Shown: positions 7,425-17,124, numbered from the stretch's first letter. The stretch is DNA of 64,000 nt from Halobacillus litoralis (GCF_004101865.1 NZ_CP026118.1:930001-994000); one strand, 5' to 3'. Numbers and translations are program-made. The notes: a model not told the origin generated them from the letters alone.

Positions 7425-7433
7425 TTGCACTCA

Positions 7434-7465
7434 GAAAAACCGCGCGGAGTAGCGCGGTTTTTTTG
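7434..7465 (+). terminator. Terminator after cotZ
   Basis: Arms AAAACCGCGC and GCGCGGTTTT with a T-run. Confidence 0.9.
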
Positions 7466-7528
7466 TGGTCAACTTTTCGCAAAAATGCTTTTGTTTCAAA
7501 TCAGGGCCCCAGCCACTCACTTACTGCC

Positions 7529-8059
7529 TTAAAATCCAAGCAAACGAATATCTTGAATCGCCTCAAACGGGACTTCTTGTTGAAACGGCCGCTGGAATAC
7601 CTTCATGTGGACAATGCCTTCTTGATAATCGGTGATATACCCCCGGTGCTGTTCTTCATCTGTCGTCACTTCACATTTCATCTTAGGCACATGTGGCGAA
7701 AGATTAAAAAAGTAATTCACTTTCTCTTCCAGAGATAAATCATGGAACCTTTGACGTCGTTCTCTTGAAGAAGTTCTTTTTGCATCAGGTGCAGATTTCT
7801 CCACCTTAGTTTGTACTTCTTCAGCCGCACCTTCAGTTTTCAGCTTTGACAACTCTTCCAGATGAGGGGCTTGCTGTCTACGCATCCGTACTTCTTTTTC
7901 TTGAACCGGTGTTTCTTTCACGTTTGGCTCCTGAGATGAGCCCGATTCAGTCGGTCTTTGTGTACGGAAGCTCGTTTGCATCGGAACTTCTGCAGGCTTG
8001 AAACTCGGCTGTACAATATAAAGCATCGGCTGCTTAGCAAGTCGCTTCTCTTCGGCCAT
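7529..8059 (-). CDS. cotO: Spore coat morphogenetic protein CotO
   Basis: The 176-residue protein matches CotO (YjbX), a late coat protein that acts downstream of CotH in outer coat assembly. It has the typical N-terminal MLYIVQPSF segment, a variable polar middle, and a conserved C-terminal domain starting near LSLEEKVNYFFNLSPHVPKM and ending in an FEAIQDIRLLGF strand. It is convergent with cotZ and, as in B. subtilis, adjacent to fabI. AAAGGAGAG gives the start at 8059. Confidence 0.92.
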   Translation of the reverse strand: MAEEKRLAKQPMLYIVQPSFKPAEVPMQTSFRTQRPTESGSSQEPNVKETPVQEKEVRMRRQQAPHLEELSKLKTEGAAEEVQTKVEKSAPDAKRTSSRERRQRFHDLSLEEKVNYFFNLSPHVPKMKCEVTTDEEQHRGYITDYQEGIVHMKVFQRPFQQEVPFEAIQDIRLLGF

Positions 8060-8093
8060 AGGAATCTCTCCTTTTCCATTCGGTCATCATTCT

Positions 8094-8121
8094 ATGTATA
8101 TGCCCAGAATCTGGCTCATGT
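8094..8121 (-). promoter_or_regulatory. Possible sigma-K-type promoter for cotO
   Basis: On the minus strand AC, 17 bases, then CATATACAT resembles the sigma-K consensus, with the last two bases inverted. It lies 35 bases upstream of the cotO start. Confidence 0.35.
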
Positions 8122-8164
8122 TCATTTCTCCATCCTTTCGACAAAACTTCTGATTTTTTTACAA

Positions 8165-8342
8165 CAAAAGCGCAAGCGCCTTGTTCACCCCCGACAAGCT
8201 TAAGCAAACCTTTGAAGTGGTGGTTTTTGCCACAGCAAAGGGCTTGCTTATGACCTCGAGGGGGTAGGCGCTGGAGCTGGACGAAACAAAAGCGCAAGTG
8301 ACTTGGTCACCCCCGACAAGCTTAAGCAAACCTTTGAAGTGG
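8165..8342. repeat. Palindromic dispersed repeat (family 2), one full and one partial unit
   Basis: The full unit (8165-8282) begins AAAAGCGCAAGCGCCTTG, continues with CCCCGACAAGC, and returns through GCTTATGACCTCGAGGGG to AGGCGCTGGAGCTGGAC. Left and right halves are largely complementary, so a long imperfect hairpin forms. A second left half follows at 8287-8342 and lacks its partner. The same unit occurs at 55132-55456 and as a fragment near 49482. Confidence 0.75.
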
Positions 8343-8357
8343 CCATTAAGACTAGAT

Positions 8358-8402
8358 AAAAAAAAATCCCTCTTCTACTATATGCTTGTAGAAAAGGGAT
8401 CC
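8358..8402 (-). terminator. Terminator after fabI
   Basis: On the minus strand GATCCCTTTTCTACAAG pairs with CTAGTAGAAGAGGGAT-like bases and ends in a T-run of eight. Confidence 0.85.
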
Positions 8403-8430
8403 TTCTTTTTTAGTAATGATAATCAATCAA

Positions 8431-9210
8431 TTAATAAGCGACTGTACTGAACCCGGAGTCCACGTGGATAATTTCACCTGTTACTCCTCGAGAAAGATCA
8501 CTCATCAAGTAGTAACCTGTGTCACCGACTTCTTCTTGTGTGACCGGACGGCGCAATGGCGCACGTTCTTCAATGACTTTCATGATCTGGTTGAAGTCAC
8601 CGACACCTTTGGCAGACAATGTACGGATCGGGCCAGCAGATATAGCATTTACGCGGATGTTGTGCTTACCAAGGTCGTTCGCTAAGTATTTCACACTCGC
8701 ATCCAAGCTAGCTTTTGCAACACCCATGACGTTGTAATTCTTCACGACTTGCTCGCCGCCAAGATAAGTGAGCGTCATAATGCTACCACCATCAGTCATC
8801 AATGGCTGGGCAGCACGGGACACTGCTGTCAGTGAGTAAGAACTGATATTGTGAGCTGTCAAGAAGCCATCACGACTGGTATTCAAAAATTCATCCTTCA
8901 ACTCTTCACGATTTGCAAAGGCGATACAATGGGCAAGTCCGTGGATGACTCCGACATCTTGTCCAATCTGTTCAAAGGTTTTAATGATCGCTTCATCATC
9001 TGTCACATCACATTCATAAACAAGGGACTCTTCTCCGCCTTCTAATGTGGCAGCAAGATCCTGGACTGACTTTTTGAAACGTTCAGAAGCGACTGTGAAA
9101 ATAAGACGTGCTCCAGCAGCATGCAATGATCTTGCAATGCCCCAAGCAATGCTTCGTTTATTGGCAACACCCATGACTACATACGTACGTCCTTCTAATG
9201 AAAAATTCAT
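8431..9210 (-). CDS. fabI: Enoyl-[acyl-carrier-protein] reductase FabI
   Basis: This 259-residue short-chain dehydrogenase reduces the trans-2-enoyl-ACP double bond in the last step of each fatty acid elongation cycle, using NAD(P)H. It has the FabI-specific nucleotide loop GVANKRSIAWGIA at 14-26, the active-site pair Y-x6-K in YNVMGVAK (about 157-164), and the AGPIRTLSAKG substrate loop near 192. A predicted FapR operator lies upstream, tying it to the malonyl-CoA-sensing lipid regulon. It is monocistronic. The thiamine genes that separate fabI from yjbQ in B. subtilis are missing here. Confidence 0.96.
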   Translation of the reverse strand: MNFSLEGRTYVVMGVANKRSIAWGIARSLHAAGARLIFTVASERFKKSVQDLAATLEGGEESLVYECDVTDDEAIIKTFEQIGQDVGVIHGLAHCIAFANREELKDEFLNTSRDGFLTAHNISSYSLTAVSRAAQPLMTDGGSIMTLTYLGGEQVVKNYNVMGVAKASLDASVKYLANDLGKHNIRVNAISAGPIRTLSAKGVGDFNQIMKVIEERAPLRRPVTQEEVGDTGYYLMSDLSRGVTGEIIHVDSGFSTVAY

Positions 9211-9240
9211 TATATACCCTCCTTGAGGTTGATTTTATTA

Positions 9241-9272
9241 ATTAGTATTTGTTATTAGTACCTGCTCCTATT
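9241..9272 (-). promoter_or_regulatory. Predicted FapR operator upstream of fabI
   Basis: The core 9254-9272, read on the plus strand, starts with ATTAGTACC, identical to the left half of the FapR palindrome, with a weaker right half. A second half-site ATTAGTATT lies at 9241-9249. FapR is the malonyl-CoA-responsive repressor of lipid synthesis genes; fapR itself is not in this window. Confidence 0.65.
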
Positions 9273-9375
9273 TTAAACCATCATCTTTTGAAAAACAAAT
9301 CACACTTTATGCTTTCCCCTTTTTTTCACCGACCAACCCTGAAAAACGCCGAGTGTTCTAACCATGGAGAATTGC

Positions 9376-9645
9376 CACTGAAGAACTGCACCTTTTTGAG
9401 TTATACATCAAACAAAGAAGCCGAGTTGAACGGTAAAATCGTCCAACTCGGCTTCGTTGATTTCACGATGAGCGTTCGGTGGTGACGCCTGCGGCAACAG
9501 CGCGAGCCGAAGATACACTTGGTAAAGTGATCTTCTTGACCAAGTTTAGCTGAGGCCGTGCCCGCGGCAAGCATCCACCGTCAAGCGATTCGTGAGAAGT
9601 AAAAAAACTTCCCCAGCTCCTCTAGATTGAAAAGGTTTTTTCAGT
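9376..9645. repeat. MITE-like dispersed repeat, copy B
   Basis: Very similar to copy A (1273-1604) but without its 75-base insert. It keeps the ends CACTGAAGAACTGCA and TTTTTTCAGT, the GAAGCCGAGTTG hairpin, and the block GAGGCCGTGCCCGCGGCAAG. It sits between fabI and the antiporter gene. Confidence 0.75.
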
Positions 9646-9672
9646 TGCCTCTTCTTTTAGGAGGTTTTTTTG

Positions 9673-11535
9673 TTAACACCATTCACAATATTCGAGTTCC
9701 ATTTTCAATTCATCCACGTATTCATGAGAACCCGTGACAATCAGACGGTCACCCATTTTCAGTTCCGTATCTCCATGGGGAACAATCGAATCTTTCCCAC
9801 GGAAAATACGGACCATGATTACGTCCCCTGTAAACGGAAATTCACGCAGATGCATGCCGTTGTACACAGAGTTGTTCATGTTTATTTGATAGAGGGCACT
9901 CTCTTCTTTTGTCAAAATATCGAGCACGTCCGGAGCTTCGATCATCGCTTTCAGTAAAGCTTTTGAAGACAGGAATACAGAGAATACGCTGATGTTCAAG
10001 TCTCTCATTTCCTGGGAAAGCTCCGGTGATTCCACACGGACAATCACTCGTTCCACCCCTTGTTCTTTAGCAAACCGGGCAATCTCCGCGTTTCGTTCTT
10101 CTTCCCCTGTAGAGGCGACAACCAGGTCGACATCGAATACACCGAATTCTTTCATTTTCTCGACATCATACCCGTCAAGCTCCTTGATATCAAAACAATT
10201 CCGACTTATACGTTCATCGATTTTTTCAACTTTTGTATGGTACAAGTGTGTTTCATAAGACTGACTGTCAAGTTCTCTTACGACAGGCATTGTCATCCGG
10301 TTGGACCCTACGAAAGAAACGATGGTCCGGTGGTCTTCTTCTTCAAAGCGACCGTAAACCTTCTTGAAAACGATCGGGGCGACGAGGCAGGTCAAGACGG
10401 CAACAAGGATAAGTGCGCCTTCCATTTGATCGTCAATCATTCCCTCACGCTTTCCGATCGCAGCTGCTGCAATAACAAGTGACAATGTCGACGTCAGAAT
10501 GAATCCTGAACCGAAGACTGTCTTTTTGTCATACCATTTACTCAAAATGAGCGCTGGTAGTATTTTTGATATCAACAGCGCGATGAATAATAGCGGAATC
10601 AATAATATGACTTTAGAGTCCGTGAACAAACTCCAAATATCAATATCCACCCCGACCATTACAAAGAAAATCGGAATCAGGAATCCATAACCGAAACTGT
10701 CCAACCGCTTCACCATTTCCGGGTTCGGTGACAACAAAGAAACCAATGTACCCGCTAAGAAGGCGCCCAGGATATTCTCTGCGCCGACTGTTTCAGAAAG
10801 GGCGACAAGCAGTAAGATAAGAGTGAATACTGCCCGGGTATCGATTTGGATCGTCCCTTTGGCCATAGTTTCCACGAATGATTGATCGCGGAATTTTTTG
10901 CCGATGTAATAAAACAGGACACCTGCTACGAAAAGAAGGAGCAACAGCCAAGTGTTTCCACCATTTTCCCCGTAGATGGAAACAAAGACCGCTAACAAGA
11001 TCATCGTGACCAAGTCTGCAATTACGGCAATGAGCAAGATTGTCTGCCCGATGGTGGTTTTCATCATTTGGGCATCTTTCAACGTTGGAACAACAACACC
11101 TAGAGATATTGTTGATATGATCAAAGTCATCAAGAATGCATTATCTATAAATCCAGCCCAGACGAACATATAGGACAAAGCTAAAGAGATAGCGAAAATA
11201 CCTAAAAAGACGATTGTCGCTACCCATACAGGATTGGGTGCTCCTGTTCCTTTGTTCTCTGGTTTGGCTCTTTTCTTTTTACTTGCGAAAATAGAAAAAT
11301 CAATCTCTAAGCCACTCAAAAACATAAGGAAGATGAACCCGAGGGTCGATAAGATTTCCAACCAGCTTCCGTGCTCCACCAAGTCAAATCCACTTTGACC
11401 GATGATCAAGCCTACGATGATTTCTGCAACGACAACCGGAATCATATTCAATTTGAAACGGTGTAGTAAAATGGGAGTAATGAATGCTGCGATAATGACA
11501 ATAACTAAGGAAGTTACTGAAGCACCATGTTCCAT
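9673..11535 (-). CDS. yjbQ: CPA2-family cation:proton antiporter with TrkA domains (YjbQ)
   Basis: The 620-residue protein has about twelve membrane helices of the monovalent cation:proton antiporter-2 family (residues 1-385), then a RCK/TrkA-N domain beginning near TIVSFVGSNRM, and a TrkA-C domain (about 535-620, with VIMVRIFRGKDSIVPHGDTEL). Such proteins exchange K+ or Na+ for protons, and the cytosolic domains gate transport by nucleotides. In a salt-tolerant host this suggests cation homeostasis, but the ion is not determined. The TrkA-N nucleotide loop GSNRM is less glycine-rich than the classic GxGxxG. The gene is 16 bases downstream of mgtE and probably cotranscribed. Confidence 0.9.
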   Translation of the reverse strand: MEHGASVTSLVIVIIAAFITPILLHRFKLNMIPVVVAEIIVGLIIGQSGFDLVEHGSWLEILSTLGFIFLMFLSGLEIDFSIFASKKKRAKPENKGTGAPNPVWVATIVFLGIFAISLALSYMFVWAGFIDNAFLMTLIISTISLGVVVPTLKDAQMMKTTIGQTILLIAVIADLVTMILLAVFVSIYGENGGNTWLLLLLFVAGVLFYYIGKKFRDQSFVETMAKGTIQIDTRAVFTLILLLVALSETVGAENILGAFLAGTLVSLLSPNPEMVKRLDSFGYGFLIPIFFVMVGVDIDIWSLFTDSKVILLIPLLFIALLISKILPALILSKWYDKKTVFGSGFILTSTLSLVIAAAAIGKREGMIDDQMEGALILVAVLTCLVAPIVFKKVYGRFEEEDHRTIVSFVGSNRMTMPVVRELDSQSYETHLYHTKVEKIDERISRNCFDIKELDGYDVEKMKEFGVFDVDLVVASTGEEERNAEIARFAKEQGVERVIVRVESPELSQEMRDLNISVFSVFLSSKALLKAMIEAPDVLDILTKEESALYQINMNNSVYNGMHLREFPFTGDVIMVRIFRGKDSIVPHGDTELKMGDRLIVTGSHEYVDELKMELEYCEWC

Positions 11536-11551
11536 ACTCGCCCTCCTTCCT

Positions 11552-12916
11552 TCAGATTAATAAATTCATGAATACCGTTGCCATGCCGAAGTATATCAGG
11601 ATTGATATTAAATCATTAACCGTCGTGATGAACGGTCCTGAAGCAACAGCAGGGTCGATATTCAATCGATGCATAAGAAGAGGAACGAGAGAGCCAGCCA
11701 GAGTGGCTACAATCAAAGTCAATAGAATCGATAATCCGACAAGCAAACCAAGAAATAAATTTCCTTGCCATATATATACGATAATGGTGATGAGTATTCC
11801 ACAGGACAAGCCCGTAATCAAGCCTGTTCCCGCTTCCCTCCCCATCATTTTCCATTTCCCTTGTTTCTCGATCTCCCCTGTTGCGATTCCGCGAACGGCT
11901 ACGGCTAGGGCCTGCGTTCCAGTGTTACCACCCATTCCGGCAATCAGTGGTATGAAAACAGCTAATATAGCTACTTTATCCAATGTTTCTTCAAAGCGTC
12001 CGATTAAGCTTGCTGTCAAACTTCCCAAAAACAGAAGGATGATCAGCCAAGGCAAACGCTTCTTCGCTGAAGCAAAGGCGTTATCATCAGGACTGTCGAC
12101 ATCAGAAATCGCAGCGAGTTTGGAATAGTCATCACTCGCCTCTTCTTCCATGACGTCCATGATATCATCGACCGTTATGATTCCGAGCAGGTGATCTTGG
12201 AAATCGACAACTGGTAAGGCAAGAAAGTCATAGTCACGTACCATACGAGCGACTTCCTCCTGGTCTTCTCCTACTGATACCGATACCACCCGTTCATTCA
12301 TAACGTCAGATATCATCCACTCTTCCTCTGAGATAATCAAATCCCTTAAGGAAATGACACCTACCAGACGTTTATCTTCATTTATCACATACGTATAATA
12401 AATCGTCTCGGCATCAGGGGCTTCGGTTCTCAGATGGACCATCGCTTCTTTGATCGTCATGCCAGCCTTGACCACAACGAATTCTGTTGTCATGATCGAC
12501 CCGGCTGTTTTTTCTTCATAGTGAAGCAGGTCCTTAATTTCCTCAGCTGCTTCTCCATCCATGATCGTCAAAAAGCTCGCTACTTTAGCTTTATCCAATT
12601 CATTGAAAATATCGACCGCATCATCGGCAGACATTTCAGCAAAGACTTGGGCGGCAAACCGCGGGTCCATTTCCGTGAAAAAAGGTTCGACTTCATCGTA
12701 ATCGATATGTTCCATAAAGTCGGCCACTTCTTCTGGAGACAAATACGTATAAATCTGCATCCGTACATCAACGTCGCGCCCTTCGAAAATCCTCGCTTGA
12801 TCATATGGGTGAAGTTCCAGAAACTCGGCACGGAACTGATCGATGTGATCATTGAACAGGGCATCTTTGATATTAGCCCAAACCTCTTGGCGCTCTTGGT
12901 CATCTAAGTGTTCCAC
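11552..12916 (-). CDS. mgtE: Magnesium transporter MgtE
   Basis: The 454-residue protein has the full MgtE layout: an N-terminal superhelical domain (to about 130) rich in acidic motifs, two CBS domains (about 135-260) that bind regulatory Mg2+, and five C-terminal membrane helices with the pore region including GMGGNTGTQ near 330. It imports Mg2+ down its gradient and closes when cytosolic Mg2+ is high. The GTG start at 12916 is chosen because GGGGAGGG lies six bases upstream; a TTG two codons earlier overlaps that site. I looked for an M-box riboswitch upstream and saw none. mgtE here lies between prpE and yjbQ, unlike B. subtilis. Confidence 0.93.
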   Translation of the reverse strand: MEHLDDQERQEVWANIKDALFNDHIDQFRAEFLELHPYDQARIFEGRDVDVRMQIYTYLSPEEVADFMEHIDYDEVEPFFTEMDPRFAAQVFAEMSADDAVDIFNELDKAKVASFLTIMDGEAAEEIKDLLHYEEKTAGSIMTTEFVVVKAGMTIKEAMVHLRTEAPDAETIYYTYVINEDKRLVGVISLRDLIISEEEWMISDVMNERVVSVSVGEDQEEVARMVRDYDFLALPVVDFQDHLLGIITVDDIMDVMEEEASDDYSKLAAISDVDSPDDNAFASAKKRLPWLIILLFLGSLTASLIGRFEETLDKVAILAVFIPLIAGMGGNTGTQALAVAVRGIATGEIEKQGKWKMMGREAGTGLITGLSCGILITIIVYIWQGNLFLGLLVGLSILLTLIVATLAGSLVPLLMHRLNIDPAVASGPFITTVNDLISILIYFGMATVFMNLLI

Positions 12917-13225
12917 AAGCAACCCTCCCCAGCGTCTATTTCGTTTTTGACCGTTTAATCTTAATCGCGATGATTATGTTTGTCAACGAAAGTTATTTTT
13001 TATACAAATGCTCCATTATCAAAACCATTCACCGTTCCATAAGGCATAACCGTAGTTTAACAGATGGTTTGAGGGAATGGGAATAGACTTGACTATGTTT
13101 AGTATCTGAAGGCTCGGGAAAAATATCAAGCATATTATAAGAGGCTAAGGATCAAAAGTATCTGTTCAAGTAATTACTTAGCCCAGCACAAAAAGGAGCG
13201 CATGCTCTTTTGAAGGAGAATGAAT

Positions 13226-13957
13226 ATGACTTATGACATCATCGGAGACGTACACGGATGCTTGGATGAACTGCAGCAGCTGTTCACTGATCTGGGCTAC
13301 GAATGGCATGGAGGCTTACCTGACCATCCTGATGGACGGACCCCAGTATTCCTTGGTGATATCACAGACCGCGGGCCAGATTCCATCGGATGTATTCAAT
13401 TCGTTTACCGAATAATCACGGAAAAAGGAGGTCTGTATGTCCCGGGAAATCATTGCAATAAGCTCTACCGTTTTTTCCTTGGTAACCCGGTCCAGGAAAA
13501 ACACGGTCTTGAAACGACAGCAGCCGAATTTCGAGCGTTGCCTTCTGACAAACAAAAAGAAGTAAAAAAACAGTTCAAACAATTATATGAAGAATCCCCG
13601 CTTCATTTGATATTAAAAGATGTGAAAGCAGTCATCGCTCATGCGGGCATTCTTGAAAAGGACATCGGTCATAAAAGCAAAAGTATCGAAACCTTTATTT
13701 TATATGGCGATATTACAGGGGAGAAACTTCCCGATGGTCGACCGGTCCGTCGTGACTGGGCTCAGCAATATCAAGGAGATCGTTGGATCGTCTATGGCCA
13801 CACACCAGTGCGAAAACCCCGCTTCATCAATAAAACAGTGAATATTGATACCGGTTGTGTTTTTGGAGGAAAATTGACAGCCTTCCGTCTTCCGGAAGAA
13901 GAAATTGTCAGTATCCCCTCCACCATGCCTTTAGTAGAAGAAAAGTTCAGATATTGA
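13226..13957 (+). CDS. prpE: Bis(5'-nucleosyl)-tetraphosphatase PrpE
   Basis: The 243-residue metallophosphatase has the PPP-family motifs GDVHG (7-11), GDITDRGP (about 50), GNHCNKL (about 79) and a late YGHTPV (about 190). In B. subtilis PrpE hydrolyses Ap4A asymmetrically and also acts as a protein tyrosine phosphatase that affects spore germination. Sequence similarity runs over the whole length. The ATG at 13226 is preferred over 13220, which lies too close to the AAGGAG. It is the only plus-strand gene in this stretch and is divergent from mgtE. The 300 bases between the two genes hold no element I recognise. Confidence 0.93.
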   Translation: MTYDIIGDVHGCLDELQQLFTDLGYEWHGGLPDHPDGRTPVFLGDITDRGPDSIGCIQFVYRIITEKGGLYVPGNHCNKLYRFFLGNPVQEKHGLETTAAEFRALPSDKQKEVKKQFKQLYEESPLHLILKDVKAVIAHAGILEKDIGHKSKSIETFILYGDITGEKLPDGRPVRRDWAQQYQGDRWIVYGHTPVRKPRFINKTVNIDTGCVFGGKLTAFRLPEEEIVSIPSTMPLVEEKFRY

Positions 13958-13965
13958 AGTTAGAG

Positions 13966-13992
13966 CGGGATCGATGAAGGTCCCGTTTTTTT
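13966..13992 (+). terminator. Terminator after prpE
   Basis: Arms CGGGATC and GGTCCCG followed by seven T. Confidence 0.85.
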
Positions 13993-14042
13993 ATTTGAAC
14001 CTCGATAGGCAATCCCATAGATCACTCTGAGGTGAGGCATAT

Positions 14043-14078
14043 AAAAAGCTTGAGACCTATAAAGATCTCAAGCTTTTA
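14043..14078. terminator. Bidirectional terminator between prpE and the pseudouridine synthase gene
   Basis: A 12-bp stem AAAAGCTTGAGA/TCTCAAGCTTTT, with T-runs in both directions. Confidence 0.85.
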
Positions 14079-14967
14079 TCTCGCTGAAAACATTCCACGC
14101 TGCCGGGGGATCAGATACAATAGTCATCCTCTTTTTAGTCCACGGGTGAAAGAAATGAAGCTGGTCGCAATGAAGAGCTTGTCCTGCAATGCCCTCTACT
14201 TCTTTCCCACCATAGAGTGTATCACCTGCCAACGGGTGATCTAGATAAGACATATGGACACGGACCTGATGTGTACGCCCTGTAAGCAATTGCAACCTGA
14301 TCCATGTATAGTCCTTCAGTTGTTTCTCAATTTGGAATAAGGTTTGTGAAGGTCTGCCATCTTCAGCTACCTTCCGCTTTATGATCGAGTCCACTTCCCT
14401 TGCGATCGGTTCATCGATTTTTCCTTTTTCCAATTCCATGTTCCCTTCGACGATCGCCTGATACCGCCGTTCCACCTTTTTCAATTCTTTAGTCAGCAAC
14501 ATATGGCTATACGTATGTTTTGCGACCAGCATTAAACCAGAGGTATCCCGGTCGAGCCGGGTGACAATGTGCACAGTGAAAGGGTATTTTCTTTGCACAT
14601 AGTAATGAAGCAAATAGCTGGCAAGGGAAGGTGTCGAATGGTCAAAAGGAGGCACGGCAGGAAGTCCTGAAGGTTTATCAACAACCAGAACATCCTCGTC
14701 TTCATAAACGATTGCCAATGGCCCCTCTGCAGGGTCGATCCTCCCTCTTTCTTCTTCAGGAAAGATGACAGTGAGAAGGTCACCTGCTCGTAACAGATCC
14801 CGTAATTCGCATTCTTCGCCGTTGACAAGCACCTGACCGCCCATTCGGACTTTCTTGTAAATTTGCCGTGAGAACTCGGCCACTTCCAGAAGAAAATCTT
14901 TGATTGATCGACCATGAAAAGCATGAGATACCCGCCATGTTTTCCTGGCTTCAGTCAGTGTAGTCAT
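14068..14967 (-). CDS. yjbO: RluA-family 23S rRNA/tRNA pseudouridine synthase (YjbO)
   Basis: The 299-residue enzyme isomerises uridine to pseudouridine in RNA. The catalytic motif is [10 protein letters not shown] (Asp near 142), with an N-terminal S4-like segment ([11 protein letters not shown]) and the C-terminal RTHQVRVHM motif (about 240). Which RNA position it modifies is not settled for the Bacillus YjbO branch. The start at 14967 overlaps the end of nadK by 17 bases; the ribosome binding site there is weak, which suggests coupling to nadK translation. A longer reading to 15024 lies wholly inside nadK and is less likely. Confidence 0.88.
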   Translation of the reverse strand: MTTLTEARKTWRVSHAFHGRSIKDFLLEVAEFSRQIYKKVRMGGQVLVNGEECELRDLLRAGDLLTVIFPEEERGRIDPAEGPLAIVYEDEDVLVVDKPSGLPAVPPFDHSTPSLASYLLHYYVQRKYPFTVHIVTRLDRDTSGLMLVAKHTYSHMLLTKELKKVERRYQAIVEGNMELEKGKIDEPIAREVDSIIKRKVAEDGRPSQTLFQIEKQLKDYTWIRLQLLTGRTHQVRVHMSYLDHPLAGDTLYGGKEVEGIAGQALHCDQLHFFHPWTKKRMTIVSDPPAAWNVFSEIKA

Positions 14968-15757
14968 CTGCAACGAAAGAATCGTGGACACGTTTCCAAA
15001 ATGGGAACGGCCTGAACCTGGCAAATCGGACTTTTTCTTCAGCTACACGGCATTGGATCGACTTGACATCACTGTAGGTGCGTGTGATGTGGTCAATCGT
15101 GAACAAAAAGCTGCGGTCGTGTTTCGGTTTAAACATGCATGTATGATGGCTCGGCAAAATGAGTGGTGAACCGATGGTACGGAAAACCCGATTGTTGATC
15201 GATGCCATTTCAGCCACCTGGAAAGCCTCAAGTGAAGGATGGAGAATCGCTCCGCCAAGTGCTTTATTATAAGCTGTACTACCAGACGGGGTGGATACGC
15301 ATAAACCGTCACCTCTGAACGTTTCAAAGTGATCGCCTTTGATTTCAATATCCATGACGACAGATCCTTCCGATGTTTTGATCGTACATTCGTTAAGGGC
15401 TAAGTAACGATCTTCTTCTCCTCCACTCTTCGGTCTGATGGTCACTTCAAGCAGTGGATACTCAACGACTTGGAAAGGAGTTTTTGCGATTTCAATAATC
15501 AGTTTTTCTAACTCTTCTGGCATCCAGTCGGCATAGAAGCCGAGGTGACCGGTATGGATTCCGATGAAGGCGGTTTTGTCTAAACGATGGACATACGTAT
15601 GAAAGGCTTCCAATAAAGTTCCATCGCCTCCGACCGAAATAGCTAAGTCAGGTTCATCCTCGTTGTATTCCAATTGGAATTCAGTCAAGTAATTCTTGAT
15701 TTTGGAACGTATTTCATTCGATTTTTTGTCACCTTTAGATAAGATCGAGAACTTCAT
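14951..15757 (-). CDS. nadK: NAD kinase
   Basis: The 268-residue enzyme phosphorylates NAD to NADP. The GGDGT motif is at 43-47, the NE of LALNECTI near 122, and the glycine-rich [16 protein letters not shown] near 157. It is the NadK1 (PpnKA/YjbN) type by length and context. It sits second in the relQ-nadK-yjbO operon, a conserved order linking alarmone and NADP synthesis. GAGGAGTG precedes the ATG. Confidence 0.95.
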   Translation of the reverse strand: MKFSILSKGDKKSNEIRSKIKNYLTEFQLEYNEDEPDLAISVGGDGTLLEAFHTYVHRLDKTAFIGIHTGHLGFYADWMPEELEKLIIEIAKTPFQVVEYPLLEVTIRPKSGGEEDRYLALNECTIKTSEGSVVMDIEIKGDHFETFRGDGLCVSTPSGSTAYNKALGGAILHPSLEAFQVAEMASINNRVFRTIGSPLILPSHHTCMFKPKHDRSFLFTIDHITRTYSDVKSIQCRVAEEKVRFARFRPFPFWKRVHDSFVADDYTD

Positions 15758-15771
15758 CGGTCACCACTCCT

Positions 15772-16410
15772 CTACGGTTTTTTTGGGTTTTTCTTTTTTT
15801 CTTCACGTCTTAGAAAAGCTTTTTGGGCTTCCTGGATTTCGTTTTTGATTTTTGACATTTCTTCATCCAGCTGGAAAGCGGCTTCTCCCGCCCGTTTCAA
15901 ACGTGATTGTATCTCTGTTGGTATTTTACCCGAATATTTGTAGTTTAACGAATGTTCATTGGTCGCCCAGAAATTCATGGCTAAAGTACGGATTTGAATT
16001 TCGGCGAGGACATGTTTCTCACCATGGATGGTTTCGACAGGATAACGGATAATTACATGAAAAGACCTGTAACCGCTATCTTTTTTCCGTGAAACATAAT
16101 CCTTTTCCTCGACCACTTCAAAATCGTGCCGGTTTTTGAGCATATCTGCAACCGCATAAATATCATCTACAAATTGACAGACCACTCTCACTCCAGCGAT
16201 ATCCTGCAATTCATCTTCAATGTTCTCAGGATTGATCGCCTTACGTCTTGCTTTTTCTATGATGCTCGACTTCGGCTTGACTCTCCCGGTAACGAACTCG
16301 ATCGGGGAATGCTCCTCTTCGTATTCGAACTGACGGCGCATCCCCTTCAATTTGATTTTCAATTCCTCTACCACTTGTGTATAAGGTGCTATAAATATAT
16401 CCCAATTCAT
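15772..16410 (-). CDS. relQ: Small alarmone synthetase RelQ (YjbM, SAS1)
   Basis: The 212-residue protein is a stand-alone (p)ppGpp synthetase with a RelA/SpoT synthetase domain and no hydrolase domain. Key segments are VTGRVKPKSSIIEKARRK (about 40-57), the DIAGVRVVC strand (about 70-78), KDSGYRSFHVII near 112, and EIQIRTLAMNFWA near 138, which holds the catalytic Glu. A C-terminal helix forms the tetramer interface, where pppGpp binds in known homologs. The lysine-rich tail (KKKNPKKP) is longer than needed. It heads the operon with nadK 14 bases downstream. Confidence 0.95.
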   Translation of the reverse strand: MNWDIFIAPYTQVVEELKIKLKGMRRQFEYEEEHSPIEFVTGRVKPKSSIIEKARRKAINPENIEDELQDIAGVRVVCQFVDDIYAVADMLKNRHDFEVVEEKDYVSRKKDSGYRSFHVIIRYPVETIHGEKHVLAEIQIRTLAMNFWATNEHSLNYKYSGKIPTEIQSRLKRAGEAAFQLDEEMSKIKNEIQEAQKAFLRREEKKKNPKKP

Positions 16411-16542
16411 CTAGCGCCCACCTTTATGTATCCAATCTTCATAGTAAATATGTGCGTTTTCGCTCCCATTCATTGTATCATAAAGTTACCCTTTGGAATA
16501 AGCAGAGCGACTGACTCTATTTCACTTACAGGAGGTTTTAAT

Positions 16543-17124
16543 ATGTCTCAGGAGATCGAAATCGAATTCAAAAATTTACTGACTGAGGTTGAGTATGATC
16601 GGATTTATCAATTTTTACCATTCAAATCAGTTGAACTTATTGAACAAACCAATTATTATTTTGAAGCAGGTGATTTGAAACTGAAATCCCATGGGGCCGC
16701 ATTAAGAATCCGCAAGAAAAATGATCAATGGACGTTGACTTTAAAGCAGCCTCATGAAGACGGCCTGTTAGAAACACATGATTCATTAACAGAAGAAGAA
16801 GCGAATCTTTGGATCCAGAACAAAATGATGGTGAAAACCAATGTCTTCAAACAACTTCATGAGCTGGGAATCTCCATTGAAGACCTTCATTATTTAGGTT
16901 CATTGACCACAAGACGAAAAGAGGTTGAATATCAACAAACTACTGTCGTCCTCGATCACAGCCTTTATTATGATAAAGAAGATTACGAATTAGAAGTAGA
17001 AGCAAGCTCGCAAACGGCAGGGAAAAAAGTCATCAGAGAAATTCTTGAAGCATGCAATATTCCTGAACGAGAGACAGATAATAAGATCAAACGCTTCTAT
17101 AAAGCGAAGGTACAATCAGAATAG
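16543..17124 (+). CDS. yjbK: CYTH domain protein (YjbK)
   Basis: The 193-residue protein begins with the EIEIEFKN motif that defines CYTH domains, which bind triphosphate-containing substrates in an eight-stranded tunnel using Mg2+. Further Glu, Lys and Arg strands (ALRIRKKNDQWTLTLKQ, KEVEYQQ, YELEVEA) are in place. Its reaction in Bacillus is not established; thiamine-triphosphatase or polyphosphatase activity occurs in relatives. The true start is 16543, right after ACAGGAGG; a long upstream extension to 16126 runs over the divergent relQ gene. In the genus it neighbours relQ, and YjbL, which separates them in B. subtilis, is absent here. Confidence 0.93.
   Translation: MSQEIEIEFKNLLTEVEYDRIYQFLPFKSVELIEQTNYYFEAGDLKLKSHGAALRIRKKNDQWTLTLKQPHEDGLLETHDSLTEEEANLWIQNKMMVKTNVFKQLHELGISIEDLHYLGSLTTRRKEVEYQQTTVVLDHSLYYDKEDYELEVEASSQTAGKKVIREILEACNIPERETDNKIKRFYKAKVQSE

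Noticed and set aside
8161..8345. A CRISPR array or short tandem gene
   Set aside because: Repeat units are long, palindromic and only one and a half copies; there are no spacers or cas genes.
12917..13225. A magnesium riboswitch (M-box) upstream of mgtE
   Set aside because: None of the conserved M-box blocks or a terminator hairpin is visible in this interval.
16126..16542. N-terminal extension of the CYTH protein
   Set aside because: It covers the divergent relQ gene and has no homology; ACAGGAGG points to 16543.
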